Of a stretch of DNA of 64,000 nt, positions 48,601-60,286 are shown piece by piece; position 1 is the stretch's first letter, and each line of letters begins with the position of its first letter. Origin of the DNA: Serilophus lunatus (lineage: Eukaryota; Chordata; Aves; Passeriformes; Eurylaimidae); assembly GCA_013399895.1 (NCBI GenBank), contig VXBA01001570.1, positions 1,024,593 through 1,088,592 on the forward strand, given 5' to 3'. The notes below the pieces were generated by a model, which had not been told where the DNA came from, ran no database searches, and saw nothing but the letters and a program-made list of their open reading frames with translations. Made by a program: the position numbers and the translations under genes.

Positions 48601-51600
48601 CAGGGCTTATCCTTTTTTAACACCTGGTTCCCTAGTGTGTTTATCCAAGAGACAGAAAGACTGGAAAATGTTCTGGTGGCGTTTCAGCCAGGAGCAGGGA
48701 GGGAAGTGGGAAACAGGGTTATCCTGGCACACCACGTTGTCCATGGTAAAGCAGGAGGGCTGATCCTGGGCTTCATTCCCTGCCTGTGTCCTTTCCTGTG
48801 GCTGAGTGCCAAAATCATTTTGCTTTGAAGCCTGTTTTTCCCTTCTCTCCATGCTGTTTGTAGCCTTGCTTCCCCTGACCTGGCCCTCACTGATTCCAAT
48901 AGCTAAACTTCCTTGTTCTCCCATCTCCCTGAACTCCTGTGGGAGGAGGTGGGGAGCTCTGGTGTGAGTCTGATTTTGGTGTTGGACCTTCCTTTTGCTG
49001 CAGATCGTGTGCGCTCAGGACAAGGAGCTGGTGCAACCTTTTGCTGCCTTGTTTCCCACCGTGGAGTACATTGCCCGTGCTGGATGGACCCGGGATGGAA
49101 AATAGTATGTCCATTCTCTTTCCAAATTCCCATTCCCAAGGGCTTCCCTGGTTGCAGACCCTTGACAAGCTTGTATAGAATTCGTCACCTGGTTTTCAAG
49201 CCGTGAGTGCCAGAAATGGCACATGAATATTTGGCTTTTTCAGTGCTGTAACATCCTAAAAGTAGGAATGGAGCAAATGTAGAGCAAAGTGACAATCTGT
49301 GGGGTTTGTCACAACCACAAAGGTAAATGGCACTGATCCATTAAGGGATTCCTTTGGAGTTGAAGATGTTTAACACAAGTACGAGGTGTTTTTGCTGAGA
49401 ACGGGAATGTTGTGGAAGCAGTTTTAGCTTTGTTCATTGATCCAGTTTGTGATCAAAGCCAAGTGTATCCCAGGACAGTGGGCAGGTTCTGTGGTGCCAC
49501 GTCCTTTGTGCAGTGTGTACAAGGGGAAGGGTTGCTCTGGGACTGGCTGTTGCTCCAAATGGGATATAAATTTACGGAATTCACCTCAATCTGATTGGTT
49601 TGAAATTCTAAAGCCTTTAATTTTTTCCCCTCAAAAGCTTGCTTGGCTGCTAACCAGTGTCTGTGCAGATCAAGTTAAGGTGACTTGGCTGTCTTTGAAG
49701 GTGGCATTCTGTAACTCCTCATTAATTTTCTGCTCTGGGAAGGAAATTCAGAGAGCTTTTCCAGCAGGTAATCCCGGAGGTGATTGTGATGTTCTGCACC
49801 AGAGCTTATCTAAATGTGCTGGATATCTCAGCTCCTGAAATCTGCAGTGCTGGGGGAGAACTGACTCTTTTCAAAGCCTGCCTTTAATGAAGAAACTTCC
49901 CTTGGATGCCCTTCCAGGCCTTGGAGTGGCCTCACTGTGCAGTGGTGCTTTGCCATCTGTCCTGTTGAGAGCCTGGAGTGCAGCAGCACTTCCAGGGACT
50001 CTCCTTGGAGAGGAAACGAGGCTGAGACTGAAGCAACTCCTTCACTTGGCACTTGACTTTAGGTCTGGGCCTTTCCCTCTCAGTGCAGCATGTGAGGGGG
50101 AAGCTGCACATGGATCACTTCAGAGCCAGAGCACAAACAGAGCCTCCTGCTGGAGGGGCTTTCCAAGGAGGAGTTATGTCCTGGAGACAGGATTCTGTTA
50201 GAGGTGCTCCCTTGGATTAGACACTGGCAAATCTGTCAGACACTTGTCTGAACGACACCCCTGTGAAATAGCAGAGCTGTCTGGCAGGGCTGTGTGTTGG
50301 CAGAGCTTCCAAAGGATTAGAAAGCAGCAATGATGAGAAAGGCTTTGCATTCAGATGCCCAAATCCTTTCTGCCAGCTAGGAGGGGAAAAAGGGGGATGC
50401 GTGTTCCAAGTGCTAGGAAGGGACATCTATTCTGTGGCACTGACATTCACCTCCAGCTTCTTTCCCCAGTGCCTGGGCCATGTTCCTGGACAGACCTCAG
50501 CAGCGGCTGCAGCTAATCCTTCTGCCTCCAGCACTCTTTATTCCAGTCCCAGAAAATGAGGAGCAACGTGCTGAATTTGCCAAAACTGTGCCAGAAAATG
50601 TCCAGCCATTTGTGATCTATGAAGAAACCACTGATGTGTGGATAAATGTAAGAGGCCCAGGGCTGGGAGGGGAACACAGGCTGCCCCTTCCTCCCTCTCA
50701 GATAATTCTCATGTTGCCTGGGTGTCCAGTTTAGTCTTTGCTCCAGTAGTCCCAGATTTGGTGTTAATTCAGGGGTTTGATAAAGCCATGGGAAGGACAT
50801 CCATGAACTCAGCACTGGAAGAGATGAAGATCCTGCCATCTCCTTGCAGTTGGAACTGTTCATTTAATTCTTTCTAACAGTCCTGGCACTTTTGCATGGT
50901 GTTGCACTTTGGGAATGTAACACTGCTGTTCTTTTGGGGGTGTTTCATTACAATTTAAACAGCTTCTTGAAGCATCAACAGCCCTGATCCCTGAAATTTG
51001 TATTTTTTTTGGGTGGGTAATGGACATAGGGGACAGGGAATAAACTTTAGCCTCTAAGCATCTTGGTACTGAAGTGGCAGAGGGAACACTATGACATCCC
51101 AAAGGTGTTGGAATAGCAACTGTATGGCTGAAATGTAGGCAAGGCTTGGTGCTGGTTTTGGTGACAGCCATGGAAAGCCCAGAGCCCACGGGTGTTTCTT
51201 TGTGGTGGTAGAAAATTATGGAATGGCTTTTCCTTGCTTTTTCCCCTCATTCCTTTCCTTAGAAATCCAGCACAGACTCCCCTGGATTTCTCTCTGCTGT
51301 GTCACTCCCCATCCCTGACAGCTTTTTTCATGCTGTGTGGCAGGTTCATGATATCTTCTACCCTTTCATCCAGCCGGAGGGAGAGGAGGAAGAGCTCTGC
51401 TTTATCCGAGCCAACGAGTGCAAGACAGGTTTCTGTCACCTGTACAGGGTGACAGCCATCCTAAAACCAGGCAGCCACGACTGGGTGCAGCCCTATGTCC
51501 ACAGCGAGGGTAAGGGCTGCTCTGGGAGTTCCTTGTGCCTTGTGTTGTCTTTTGGGGAGGGCAGGGATTTATCCTCATGTTCCTTCTTCCAGATGATTTC

Positions 51601-54600
51601 AAATGCCCCATCAAGGAGGAGGTTGCCCTGACTGGTGGGGAGTGGGAGGTGCTGGCAAGGCATGGATCCAAGGTAAGAGGGTATTTTTATTCCCTTGCAG
51701 TGTTTCAGCTCTGTGTTGTCTGCCTCTAGTCCTGGCCTGAGTGCTCTGTTCCACCTGGGACCTGCTAGAACTGCTTAGGCTTCATTTTGTTTCTCTTTTT
51801 ATTGCTGCCTCTGCTTTCCCCAGAAGTGCTGTAGGGCCAGTGCACATGGATCTGATTGCCTTTTTAATCAGACTTTGGATTGCTCCTTGGGTAAATCCCA
51901 GGAGTGGGTCAGGCCATAAAAAAGGACACAAGTCTGAGGTTTAAGAGCAACAAAGAACCATTTTGTGGAGAAGCCTGGGATTGCTGCCTTTGCTGAGGCA
52001 TTTTAACTCCAATGAGTGCTTGCAATGTGGAAATGTGTCCTGGCACTCGGAGTGAACTCTTGGTCTCCAGCTGATCCCTCAGCAGAGCCTTTAGGAAGAA
52101 GGCAGCTGGGGAATATAAAGCAATTTAGAATATGGAGAAACTGTATCTGTTGTCAGTTGCAGAACAGCCAGAAATGAATTTTTATTAATCTTGTAGAAGC
52201 CTAGTTTCATTTTTGCTTCAGGAATTAACTTCAAGTCTGATCTTTAACGCTCCCAGATGATTTCTGTCAAAATAAAGACCTTGTCTGTTCATTTCCAATT
52301 AATCTGGATTTTCACTTCTCGCTTTTAAAAAGACCAACAGCTCCAAGCTTTTGGTTTCTGCTGCTTTTCCTCAATCTGCAATTAACCTGCTGTCCCTCCC
52401 CATGTGGATTCTCACTGTACATGCTGTTGATTTTGGCCACAGCTCTTCCCTGCATGTGTTATGGCTAAAATTGTGTTAGCAGCAATTATTTTGATGCATT
52501 TGTTGCTCCACAGGGCTCTGCCTGGTTTTCCTGGCCAATTGAGTTGGATATTTTTTTCCCTTTGCTGTTCACGGGGGTCTTCAAACTGTGGCTTAGCCAG
52601 AAATAGCATTTGGAAACTGTAAGGTGGAAAACAGTTCAGTTGCTGTTGCTGGATCAATGCAGTATTTAAAAGCTGTTGTCTCTGTTCCCTGCCTGGCTGG
52701 GTGGGTTTTAGAAACAGCTTTAGAATCAGTTTTAAAAACCTATTTTCATGTATCTTAAAGTTTGGTGCCGAGAGCTGTTAGACTCCCACAAATGGGGGAT
52801 TCATTGTCATGATTGCTGAGAAAAATATACCTGTACCCTTATAATCCATACTTTTGGAGGAGGGTGGAGCCAGGTGGGGGTCTCTTCTGCCAGGTAACAA
52901 GTGACAGGACCTGAGGAAACATCCTCACATTGTACCAGGTGAGGTTTAGATTGGAAATTAGGGAAAATGGCTTCATTGGAAGGGTGTCCCTGCCTTGGGA
53001 AGTGGTGCAGCCACCACCCCTGTAAGTGTTCAAAAAACTTGTGCATGTGGCACTTGGGGACATGGTTAAGTGGTGAACATGATGGGTTAGTGGTTGGACC
53101 TATTGATTAAGGAGGGTTTTTCCAGCCCAAGTGATTCCATGATTCTGTAAGATGCCATATTTTAAGCACAACATCTTCCTCGTTTCACCAGTGGGGAGCA
53201 AAGCCCAGCTTTTTGGGCTCATTAATAAGCAAATGCTTTGAGTCTTTAAGGAAACAATGTTGAGGGACTGTGTTTTGTCACTGCACTGGATTGTCTGCAG
53301 CTCCTCAATTTCTGTGTGTGTTCTCTGGTCCCTCGCAGCCCCAGCACCCTGAGCAGCCTGTCACGGTCTGTGTGTGTCCTGAGCTGGCCCTGCCCCTGGA
53401 CAGGCAGAGGAGCACAGTTTGTCACCCTTCTGTCACTGAGCCCTCTCTCCTCTGCACAGATCTGGGTCAATGAGGCTACAAAGCTGGTGTATTTCCAAGG
53501 GACGAAGGACACCCCGTTGGAGCATCACCTCTACGTGGTCAGCTACGAGTCCCCCGGGGAAATCATCCGTCTCACCACTCCAGGCTTCTCCCACAGCTGT
53601 TCTATGAGCCAGGTTTGTTGTCTCTTGGATCAGGGATCCTCACCAGGACCAGCAACGAGCCCTGGGTAGGGGTTGGGGGTGTTCCTTGAGAAGTGGGAGC
53701 TCTTGTCTGAGGGGGTGAGCTGTGGGAGATGAAAGACCTCGTTGCCCTGACTCTGCTCTCTGCCATCTCAGAACTTTGACATGTTCATCAGCCACTACAG
53801 CAGTGTGAGCACTCCTCCCTGTGTGCACATCTACAAGCTCAGCGGCCCCGACGATGACCCACTCCACAAGCAGCCCAAATTTTGGGCCAGCATGATGGAG
53901 GCAGCCAGTAAGTCCTGGAGAATCTGCCAGTGCTGCATTACCTGGGATACTCTTTTCTAGCAGTAAAAAAAAAGTGGTGGGGAAGAAAGTAACTCCAATA
54001 ACTTCACTCTCGAGGGAAGAGGGATTGTGTTACCTTGTGTCTCGTGGACAACTCGCCCAAGAAATGCTCTGTGGGCTTTTGAGGGGGTGCTGTTTCACAC
54101 TTTGAGCAGAAACAGGGCTGGAAGGTGCAGGGTTTAAACACCCACAGGGGTTTGGCTTTACCACAGACTGGCTGGGTTGGGAGGGACCTTAAAGTTCATC
54201 CAGTTCTGACCTCCTGTCTTGAGCTGGGACACCTTCCACTAGATCAGGTTGCTCCAAGCCCTGTCCAACCTGACCTTGAACCCTTCAAGGGTGGTTTTCT
54301 ATCCATGATTTGCCTGAAAAAGGAAGGGACATGTGTCTTGGAGGCAGGTGGCTGCTTCATCCTAGAAGGTAGGCTTTAAAGGTTTAGATACAGCTCTCTC
54401 CTGAAACCCTTCTGCAAATGTTTTTTTCCACTGTTAACTCCCACACCTTGCTGTTGTGGCATAAAGTGCCTTGTCAGAGAATTCCCAGCTGGTGAGATTT
54501 TCCTGTGGGATTCCTTCCCTCTTTATCTCCCTATGCAATCAAGTAAAGGCTCCATATTTCCCAGGGAGAGGCTTTGCTAAGGCTTGGTGTGGTTTGGTAC

Positions 54601-57600
54601 TGAAAGAGCCCTGACCAGGGTCAGGTTTGGACAGAAGGAGCTTTTTCAGGCAGGGTGGGAGGCAGAGCCTGCTGCCAGTCCCCTCAGTGCCTGCGTGTGT
54701 GACATTCCTGCTGCAGGTTGTCCCCCAGATTACGTCCCTCCGGAGATCTTTCACTTCCGCACACAGTCGGACGTCGAGCTCTACGGAATGGTCTACAAAC
54801 CTCACGATGTCCAGCCTGGGAAGAAGCATCCCACGGTGCTCTTTGTGTATGGAGGCCCTCAGGTAATAATCCAGGTGAACCGTTGGGGTCAGGGATGGGG
54901 TTGGTGCCCTAGGCAGAGCTCTGTAGCCCAGTCATTCATGAAGGCTTGCACTGTGGGTAGCAAGGAACACTATCCTGGAATGGGTTGGGTTGGAAGGGAA
55001 CTCAAAGATCATCCAGTTCCAACTTCCCTGGCACGAGCAGGGACACCTTCCACTATCCCAAGTTCCTCCAGCCTGGCCTTGGACACTAACAGGGATGGGG
55101 CAGCCACAGCTTCTCTGGGCAACCTGTGCCAGGGCCTCACCACCCTCACAGGGAAGAACTTCCTCCTTATATCTGATCTAAATTTCCTCTCTTTTAGTTT
55201 GTCCCTGCATTCTGACCTCTCCTTCAAACCCCAGATGACTTTTCCAGCATTTAGTTTGATTTCCATGGCTCTGATAGCTCAATTGCTGGCTGCTGTCCAA
55301 CTCGGGATCCCAAACAGTGGGACAGACACAGGAAGGTACTGGAAGGCAGCTGCTCAGCTCTGAAACTCTTCTTCCCTCCTTGTGCAGGTGCAGCTGGTGA
55401 ATAACTCCTTCAAAGGCATCAAGTACCTGCGGCTGAACACGTTGGCATCCCTGGGCTATGCTGTGGTGGTGATCGATGGAAGGGGATCGTGCCAGCGAGG
55501 CCTCAAATTTGAAGGGGCCCTGAAAAACCAAATGGTAAAATCCTTCTTGTGCTGATGAACCCCTGACCCTTTGCCCTTCCTAAGGGTGTTGGCTGCTTGT
55601 TCCTAGATTTAGGAAATCTAGAAGCCTCCCTGTTGCCTTTTAGGGTCAAGTGGAGATAGAGGACCAGGTGGAAGGTTTACATTATGTAGCAGAAAAATAT
55701 GGGTTCATCGACTTGAGCCGGGTCGCCATCCACGGCTGGTCCTACGGGGGGTTTCTGTCCCTCATGGGGCTCATCTGCAAACCCAGTGTCTTCAAGGTGA
55801 GTCTGGATGTGGGGTTGTCACCGTGGGACACTTGGCTCTTGTGGCTTCTGTCACTCTTGGCAGCTGGAGTTGGGTTTTTGGCTTGTTTCTGGTGGACAGG
55901 TGGGAACGGCCCTCAGTCCTGTGTCCGGCTACAGCTCAGACCTGGCTGGGGCTGGATGAGGATGGCTCTGGGATGGTGTATGGGGTTTGTGTGGCCAGGT
56001 TTTGGTAGCAGGGGGGCTGCAGAGGCTCCTTCTCCAGTGACTGCCAGTGGAAGGCTTAGCTTAACATCCAATGAGATAATGGATGCACTATTCCAAAACC
56101 CATTCCCAAGTCCCCAGCACCATTTCTGGATCATTCTACAAGTCCCCTTTTGAAAAGGAACAGCCTTTAGTGCTGGTGTGCAGGACTTTGCCCCACTCTG
56201 ACCATAAGAGAAACAGCAGGAGTAGGAACCTGTTCTTTATGTGGGTTCACTGTGAGAATCCTGTGCCGAGTGACACAAGAGCCCAGAGCCTGCCTTTTCC
56301 TGCCTCTTCAGGAAATCAAGGCACACTTGGACTCTTTAGCAGGTGCTAACTGAGGCTGTCTGCTGTCTCTGGTTGCCAGATTGCCATAGCAGGTGCTCCT
56401 GTCACAGTGTGGATGGCCTACGACACCGGCTACACCGAGCGGTACATGGACATCCCAGAGAACAACCAGCAGGGCTACGAGGCTGGCTCTGTGGCATTAC
56501 ACGTGGAAAAGCTTCCCAACGAGTGAGTGCCTGCTCCAAACCTGCTCCTGCCTCCTGCTCGGTGCCACTCTGCTCAATCCCAAAAGAATGGATGGGTTCT
56601 GACCCCGTTAAACTCCCGTGGCTCGTTGCTGCTGTCGGGCCTTGGCACCCCCAGCCCGCTGTGCCCCTGGGTTGTGGCCCGTGGCTATGGCCTGGCACTG
56701 CTCTTGCTCAGCTGTCAGCTCTTTGCTCAGACCCTCTGCAGAGCTTTTAGGTGGTTTTCTCATCCTGTCCTTGTCCTGTTTCTCATCCTGTCTCTCTCAA
56801 CCCCATCTCCAGGCCAAATCGTTTGCTGATCCTCCATGGCTTTTTGGATGAAAATGTGCACTTTTTTCACACCAACTTCCTGGTATCGCAGCTAATCCGG
56901 GCTGGAAAACCTTACCAGCTGCAGGTAGGAGGGACAAGAGCGGAGTGGGAGGGGCCCATTGATCTGGAAAAGTTCTCTGTTGTGTGTTCTGGAGGGGCAG
57001 GAGGAGGTGGAGGCAGGTGCTCCCAACGTCCTGTTGTGATGCTGGTGACAGTAAAGAGCAGGATGGACTCAGAGAGGAGGCCAGGAGGTGGCACTGTGGC
57101 TGTTCCATCACTGGCAGATGTGGCATGTGCAGGCAGGGCTGCTGCCCTGGGGCCTGGAATTTTCCTTCTCTGAGAGCTGTTGCTGTCCCACTTGGCTGGT
57201 GGCAGCAGAGGTGGCTGCAGTGAGGGAGGGTTGGTGCTCCAGAGCTTCCCTGGCACCCCTTTATCCCAGTGGAGACTGAGCTGAGGGAACAGGGCTGAGG
57301 TGAGGGAGGAGGATTGCGCTTCAAACCTTCCTTGGCACATCTTTGTCCTGATGGAGACTCTGAGGGAATAGGGCTGAGGTGAGGGATTTGTGTTCTGGAT
57401 TTTTCCTGGCATGTTTTTGACCTGATGGAGACGGGTGAGGGAACAGGGTTGAGGTGAGGGAAGGGATTGGTGCTCCAAACCTTCCTTGGCACATCTTTGT
57501 CCTGATGGACACTGAGTTAAGGGAACAGGGCTGGTGTGAGGGAGTTCTGTCCCTGCTCAGTGACCAACTGCCCTGTCTCTGCCCCTGCACAGATCTACCC

Positions 57601-57685
57601 CAACGAGAGACACAGTATTCGGTGCCCTGAGTCAGGAGAGCACTACGAAATCACGCTGCTGCACTTTCTACAAGAATACCTCTGA
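39627..57685 (+). CDS. DPP9: Dipeptidyl peptidase 9
   Basis: Cytosolic and nuclear serine protease of the S9B family. It removes N-terminal dipeptides after proline or alanine, and in mammals restrains the NLRP1 and CARD8 inflammasomes. The spliced product is 892 residues from ATG 39627 (nuclear-type long form) or 863 from ATG 42697 (short form), equal to the human isoform lengths. In short-form numbering, an N-terminal beta-propeller part contains the substrate-amino-anchoring pair Glu247-Glu248 (QEEFDRF). The C-terminal alpha/beta hydrolase domain carries the nucleophile Ser730 in GWSYGG, Asp808 in GFLDE and His840 in NERHS. No signal peptide or membrane anchor, as expected and unlike DPP4. 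I assign DPP9 rather than DPP8 from near-identity to remembered human DPP9 throughout and from the MYDGF neighbour. The gene appears intact, with every splice site canonical. All seven CR1 fragments from 40283 to 55205 are intronic. Confidence 0.97.
40283..40370 (+). repeat. CR1 LINE 3' fragment
   Basis: Short plus-orientation tail in a DPP9 intron: AGTGGAAGGTGTCCCTGCCC and AAGGTCCCTTCCAAGCC, ending CATGATTTTTTGAG. Confidence 0.8.
41222..41505 (-). repeat. CR1 LINE 3' fragment
   Basis: Minus-orientation copy in the second DPP9 intron: GGAATCATGGAATGGTTTGG, GGGGCAGGGACACCTCCC, GGGGCAGCCACAGCTGCTC and TTCTTTGTCCTGTCACTAC. Confidence 0.92.
44171..44297 (-). repeat. CR1 LINE 3' fragment with internal deletion
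   Basis: Minus-orientation copy. GGTTTGGGTTGGAAGGGACC is followed directly by CATCCTCCCACTGTCCCAGG, so the usual 'tgccatgggcagggaca' segment is missing. Confidence 0.88.
46637..46922 (-). repeat. CR1 LINE 3' fragment
   Basis: Minus-orientation copy filling most of the 46567-47089 intron of DPP9, from ATGGAATCACTGAATGGGTT through GCCATGGGCAGGGACACC to GAGCATCTCCATGTCCTCTG. Confidence 0.92.
52851..53150 (+). repeat. CR1 LINE 3' fragment, older subfamily
   Basis: Plus-orientation copy in the 51673-53459 intron: GGGTGGAGCCAGGTGGGGGTC, GAGGTTTAGATTGGAAATTAG and TGGTTAGTGGTTGGACC-like decay, ending CCATGATTCTGTA. Confidence 0.85.
54166..54302 (-). repeat. CR1 LINE 3' fragment
   Basis: Minus-orientation copy in a DPP9 intron: GGGTTGGGAGGGACCTTAAAG, TTCATCCAGTTCTGACCTCC and CAACCTGACCTTGAACCC. 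Confidence 0.85.
54978..55205 (-). repeat. CR1 LINE 3' fragment
   Basis: Minus-orientation copy in the 54863-55387 intron: GAATGGGTTGGGTTGGAAGG, GATGGGGCAGCCACAGCTTC and CACAGGGAAGAACTTCCTCC. Confidence 0.92.
57230..57555 (+). repeat. Minisatellite in last DPP9 intron (~80-bp unit, 4 copies)
   Basis: Four tandem copies of a 74-82 bp unit fill most of the intron. Each contains a CTTCCTTGGCAC-type phrase (57245, 57327, 57401, 57481), then TTTGTCCTGATGGAGACT and GAGGGAACAGGGCTGAGGTGAGGGA. Units differ by substitutions and small indels. Confidence 0.9.
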
Positions 57686-58020
57686 GAGCACGAGCCTCTG
57701 CAAACTTGGACACTGACAGCTCAGCCCCACTCCTGTGCCCTCTTGCCCCCTGACAGCCCTCGAACCCAGAGCACAAGTGGCTGAGTGCCCACGTCAAGCT
57801 GGGTGTACTCCCCATGCCAGGGGGGAAGGCTGGAGGGCACCTTCCCTTTGGACAGTGCCACCTTCTTTCACTTTCCAAGCTGGAGGTCTGCCCCTGCTCG
57901 GCTGCTCATCCTCCTCCTCTCCTCCAGCCTGGCTGTTAAATGCTTTTTTTTGCTGCTACTCCCTCTCTCCTGGGAATCAATGGACAGTGATCTGTCTCCC
58001 GAGGCTGAGGTTTATGTCCA

Positions 58021-58039
58021 CCTCTCTCTCTCTCTCTCC
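58021..58039 (+). repeat. CT microsatellite in DPP9 3'UTR
   Basis: Alternating CT dinucleotides (CCTCTCTCTCTCTCTCTCC). Confidence 0.8.
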
Positions 58040-58251
58040 CCAACCCTTTTCCCCTTTCCACTGCCCCTGTGCAGTTCCCATCCTCTCACCTGCAAGAACT
58101 CAGTGCCTGTGTTGGAAGAGCCGAATCAGAAGCTGCCTTAAGCCAGGAGTGGGAGGGAAGAGAGAACTACCTACTGCTAACCCCAGGGAGCTGAGCCCTG
58201 CTGCCACACTGGAGCCCTGGGATGTGAAGAGAGCTCTACAGAAGCATGCAA

Positions 58252-58262
58252 CACTAGTCTTC
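58252..58262 (+). promoter_or_regulatory. miR-7-complementary site in DPP9 3'UTR
   Basis: CACTAGTCTTC is the exact complement of miR-7 nucleotides 3-13. The next base is T, which would give a G:U wobble with nucleotide 2. It is an offset-seed plus central-pairing site rather than a standard 7-mer seed match. Functionality is unknown. Confidence 0.4.
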
Positions 58263-58905
58263 TTTCTTTCTTTTTTTTTTTTAATATATATATTTTCCAG
58301 TTGAATTTTGAAGAGCAGATGGAGGAAGTGGCTGGGGCCAGTGACAGTGTCCTCTGACCCTTCCTCTCATGGCAGCTCACACACACAGAGTTGTGCCAAC
58401 AGGTAGCATCGGCAGCTGGCTACAACCAAGAGCCTCTCTCCAGAGCTCACAGCAGCATTTGGGGTTTTTTGCAACACAAGATGGATGATATTTATGCAAA
58501 TCCCCCCCTCTCCCCTCCGTTCTCTGTGCCGCCTCCTGATCCCACCTTCTTTCCCTGAGCTTTCAGATGTGCACTGAAACTGGCTGTGCTTCAGTTCTCT
58601 GCGGGTCAGTGACTGGTCCCCTCACCCATCTACTCAGCAAACTCTCTCTCCTGGTTTTTAATTTACCTGGGCAACAGGAACTGCAGTTCTGGGAAAGGGG
58701 GGATTGAGCAATCACACCTCAGGGGAGCACATCCCCCCCCCTCAAGCCAAGGGTTCTGCCAGGGGCAAAACGAAAACAAAACAAAACCCACCCAAAACGA
58801 ACCACGTTGACTTGCCCTGGAGTATTTTAAGTGCGTATTATGAAAAGAAAATATTTTTATGGATTCTTATTCTTTTATAATTATGAGTGTAAGATGTAGC
58901 GACTC

Positions 58906-58911
58906 ATTAAA
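58906..58911 (+). terminator. DPP9: Polyadenylation signal of DPP9
   Basis: ATTAAA in GACTCATTAAAATATTGG, followed within 25 bases by a GT-rich stretch (CGTCGTGGCTGCTTTTGGGG). No canonical AATAAA lies between the stop codon and this point. Confidence 0.7.
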
Positions 58912-59381
58912 ATATTGGAAAGAGACGTCGTGGCTGCTTTTGGGGGGAGTGGGAGGAAATGGCAGCTGCTCACACAGCCAGAGTGTCTCTGGTGAAAGCC
59001 AAGTGCTCTGTTCCTTTCTGTGCCGAGCAGTGGAGAGAATATTAAATCCCTGATGTTCCTCGGGGGAAGCACGATCCAAGCAACTGAGGGTTGGGAATCC
59101 TGGGCTCTGTTTCTTGGCTCGGCGTGACCTTGAGCGAGTCAGCACCAGCCTGGGGGGTGGGCACCTCCCTCCAGAGGGATATTGGAGCTCTGATCCCAGC
59201 CTGGGACACATGGAGCTGCTTTTTGCAGAGCTGGGCCTGTCTCTGCTCGTCCCAAACCTGGCTTTGCTCCTCCCTGGGAGCCGGGCTTTAATTAAACCCG
59301 CTCTTAATGCCCCGAGGATGCTGCTGGAGGCTCGTTTTAAATGCAAAGCTTCTTACAGCTGGAGCACTTCGGGAGCATATT

Positions 59382-60286
59382 TCCCCCCCCCCCCCCTTCC
59401 CCCCCCCCCCNNNNNNNNNNNNNNNNNNNNNNNNNNNNNNNNNNNNNNNNNNNNNNNNNNNNNNNNNNNNNNNNNNNNNNNNNNNNNNNNNNNNNNNNNN
59501 NNNNNNNNNNNNNNNNNNNNNNNNNNNNNNNNNNNNNNNNNNNNNNNNNNNNNNNNNNNNNNNNNNNNNNNNNNNNNNNNNNNNNNNNNNNNNNNNNNNN
59601 NNNNNNNNNNNNNNNNNNNNNNNNNNNNNNNNNNNNNNNNNNNNNNNNNNNNNNNNNNNNNNNNNNNNNNNNNNNNNNNNNNNNNNNNNNNNNNNNNNNN
59701 NNNNNNNNNNNNNNNNNNNNNNNNNNNNNNNNNNNNNNNNNNNNNNNNNNNNNNNNNNNNNNNNNNNNNNNNNNNNNNNNNNNNNNNNNNNNNNNNNNNN
59801 NNNNNNNNNNNNNNNNNNNNNNNNNNNNNNNNNNNNNNNNNNNNNNNNNNNNNNNNNNNNNNNNNNNNNNNNNNNNNNNNNNNNNNNNNNNNNNNNNNNN
59901 NNNNNNNNNNNNNNNNNNNNNNNNNNNNNNNNNNNNNNNNNNNNNNNNNNNNNNNNNNNNNNNNNNNNNNNNNNNNNNNNNNNNNNNNNNNNNNNNNNNN
60001 NNNNNNNNNNNNNNNNNNNNNNNNNNNNNNNNNNNNNNNNNNNNNNNNNNNNNNNNNNNNNNNNNNNNNNNNNNNNNNNNNNNNNNNNNNNNNNNNNNNN
60101 NNNNNNNNNNNNNNNNNNNNNNNNNNNNNNNNNNNNNNNNNNNNNNNNNNNNNNNNNNNNNNNNNNNNNNNNNNNNNNNNNNNNNNNNNNNNNNNNNNNN
60201 NNNNNNNNNNNNNNNNNNNNNNNNNNNNNNNNNNNNNNNNNNNNNNNNNNNNNNNNNNNNNNNNNNNNNNNNNNNNNNNNNNNNNN
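59382..60286. other. Poly-C tract and assembly gap 2
   Basis: Two C runs of more than ten bases each, separated by TT, end directly at 876 N (59411-60286). The assembly evidently broke in a C-homopolymer or GC-rich repeat. The gap may hide the promoter or 5' exon of the cathepsin gene. ORFs that cross it are artefacts. Confidence 0.95.

Larger units (their letters stand above)
39595..58935 (+). other. DPP9: DPP9 exon map (20 coding exons and 3'UTR)
   Basis: Exons with GT-AG boundaries, all phase-consistent. Exon with long-form start: 39595-39682. Then 42666-42919, 45565-45677, 46393-46566, 47090-47258, 47414-47527, 47804-47932, 48439-48500, 49004-49104, 50470-50647, 51344-51509, 51593-51672, 53460-53612, 53772-53907, 54717-54862, 55388-55534, 55644-55796, 56380-56522, 56813-56924, and the last exon from 57593 (stop codon at 57683-57685). 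The summed coding length is 2679 nt for the long form and 2592 nt for the short form, stop included. A non-coding first exon must lie upstream, in or near gap 1. The acceptor of the first listed exon follows a long pyrimidine tract ending CTTCCTTCCCAG. Confidence 0.93.
57686..58935 (+). other. DPP9: DPP9 3' untranslated region
   Basis: About 1.25 kb from the stop codon to a probable cleavage site shortly after the ATTAAA at 58906. It contains a CT microsatellite (58021-58039), a T run followed by an ATATAT tract (near 58268-58292), a C8 run near 58734, and a segment complementary to miR-7 at 58252-58262. Confidence 0.75.
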
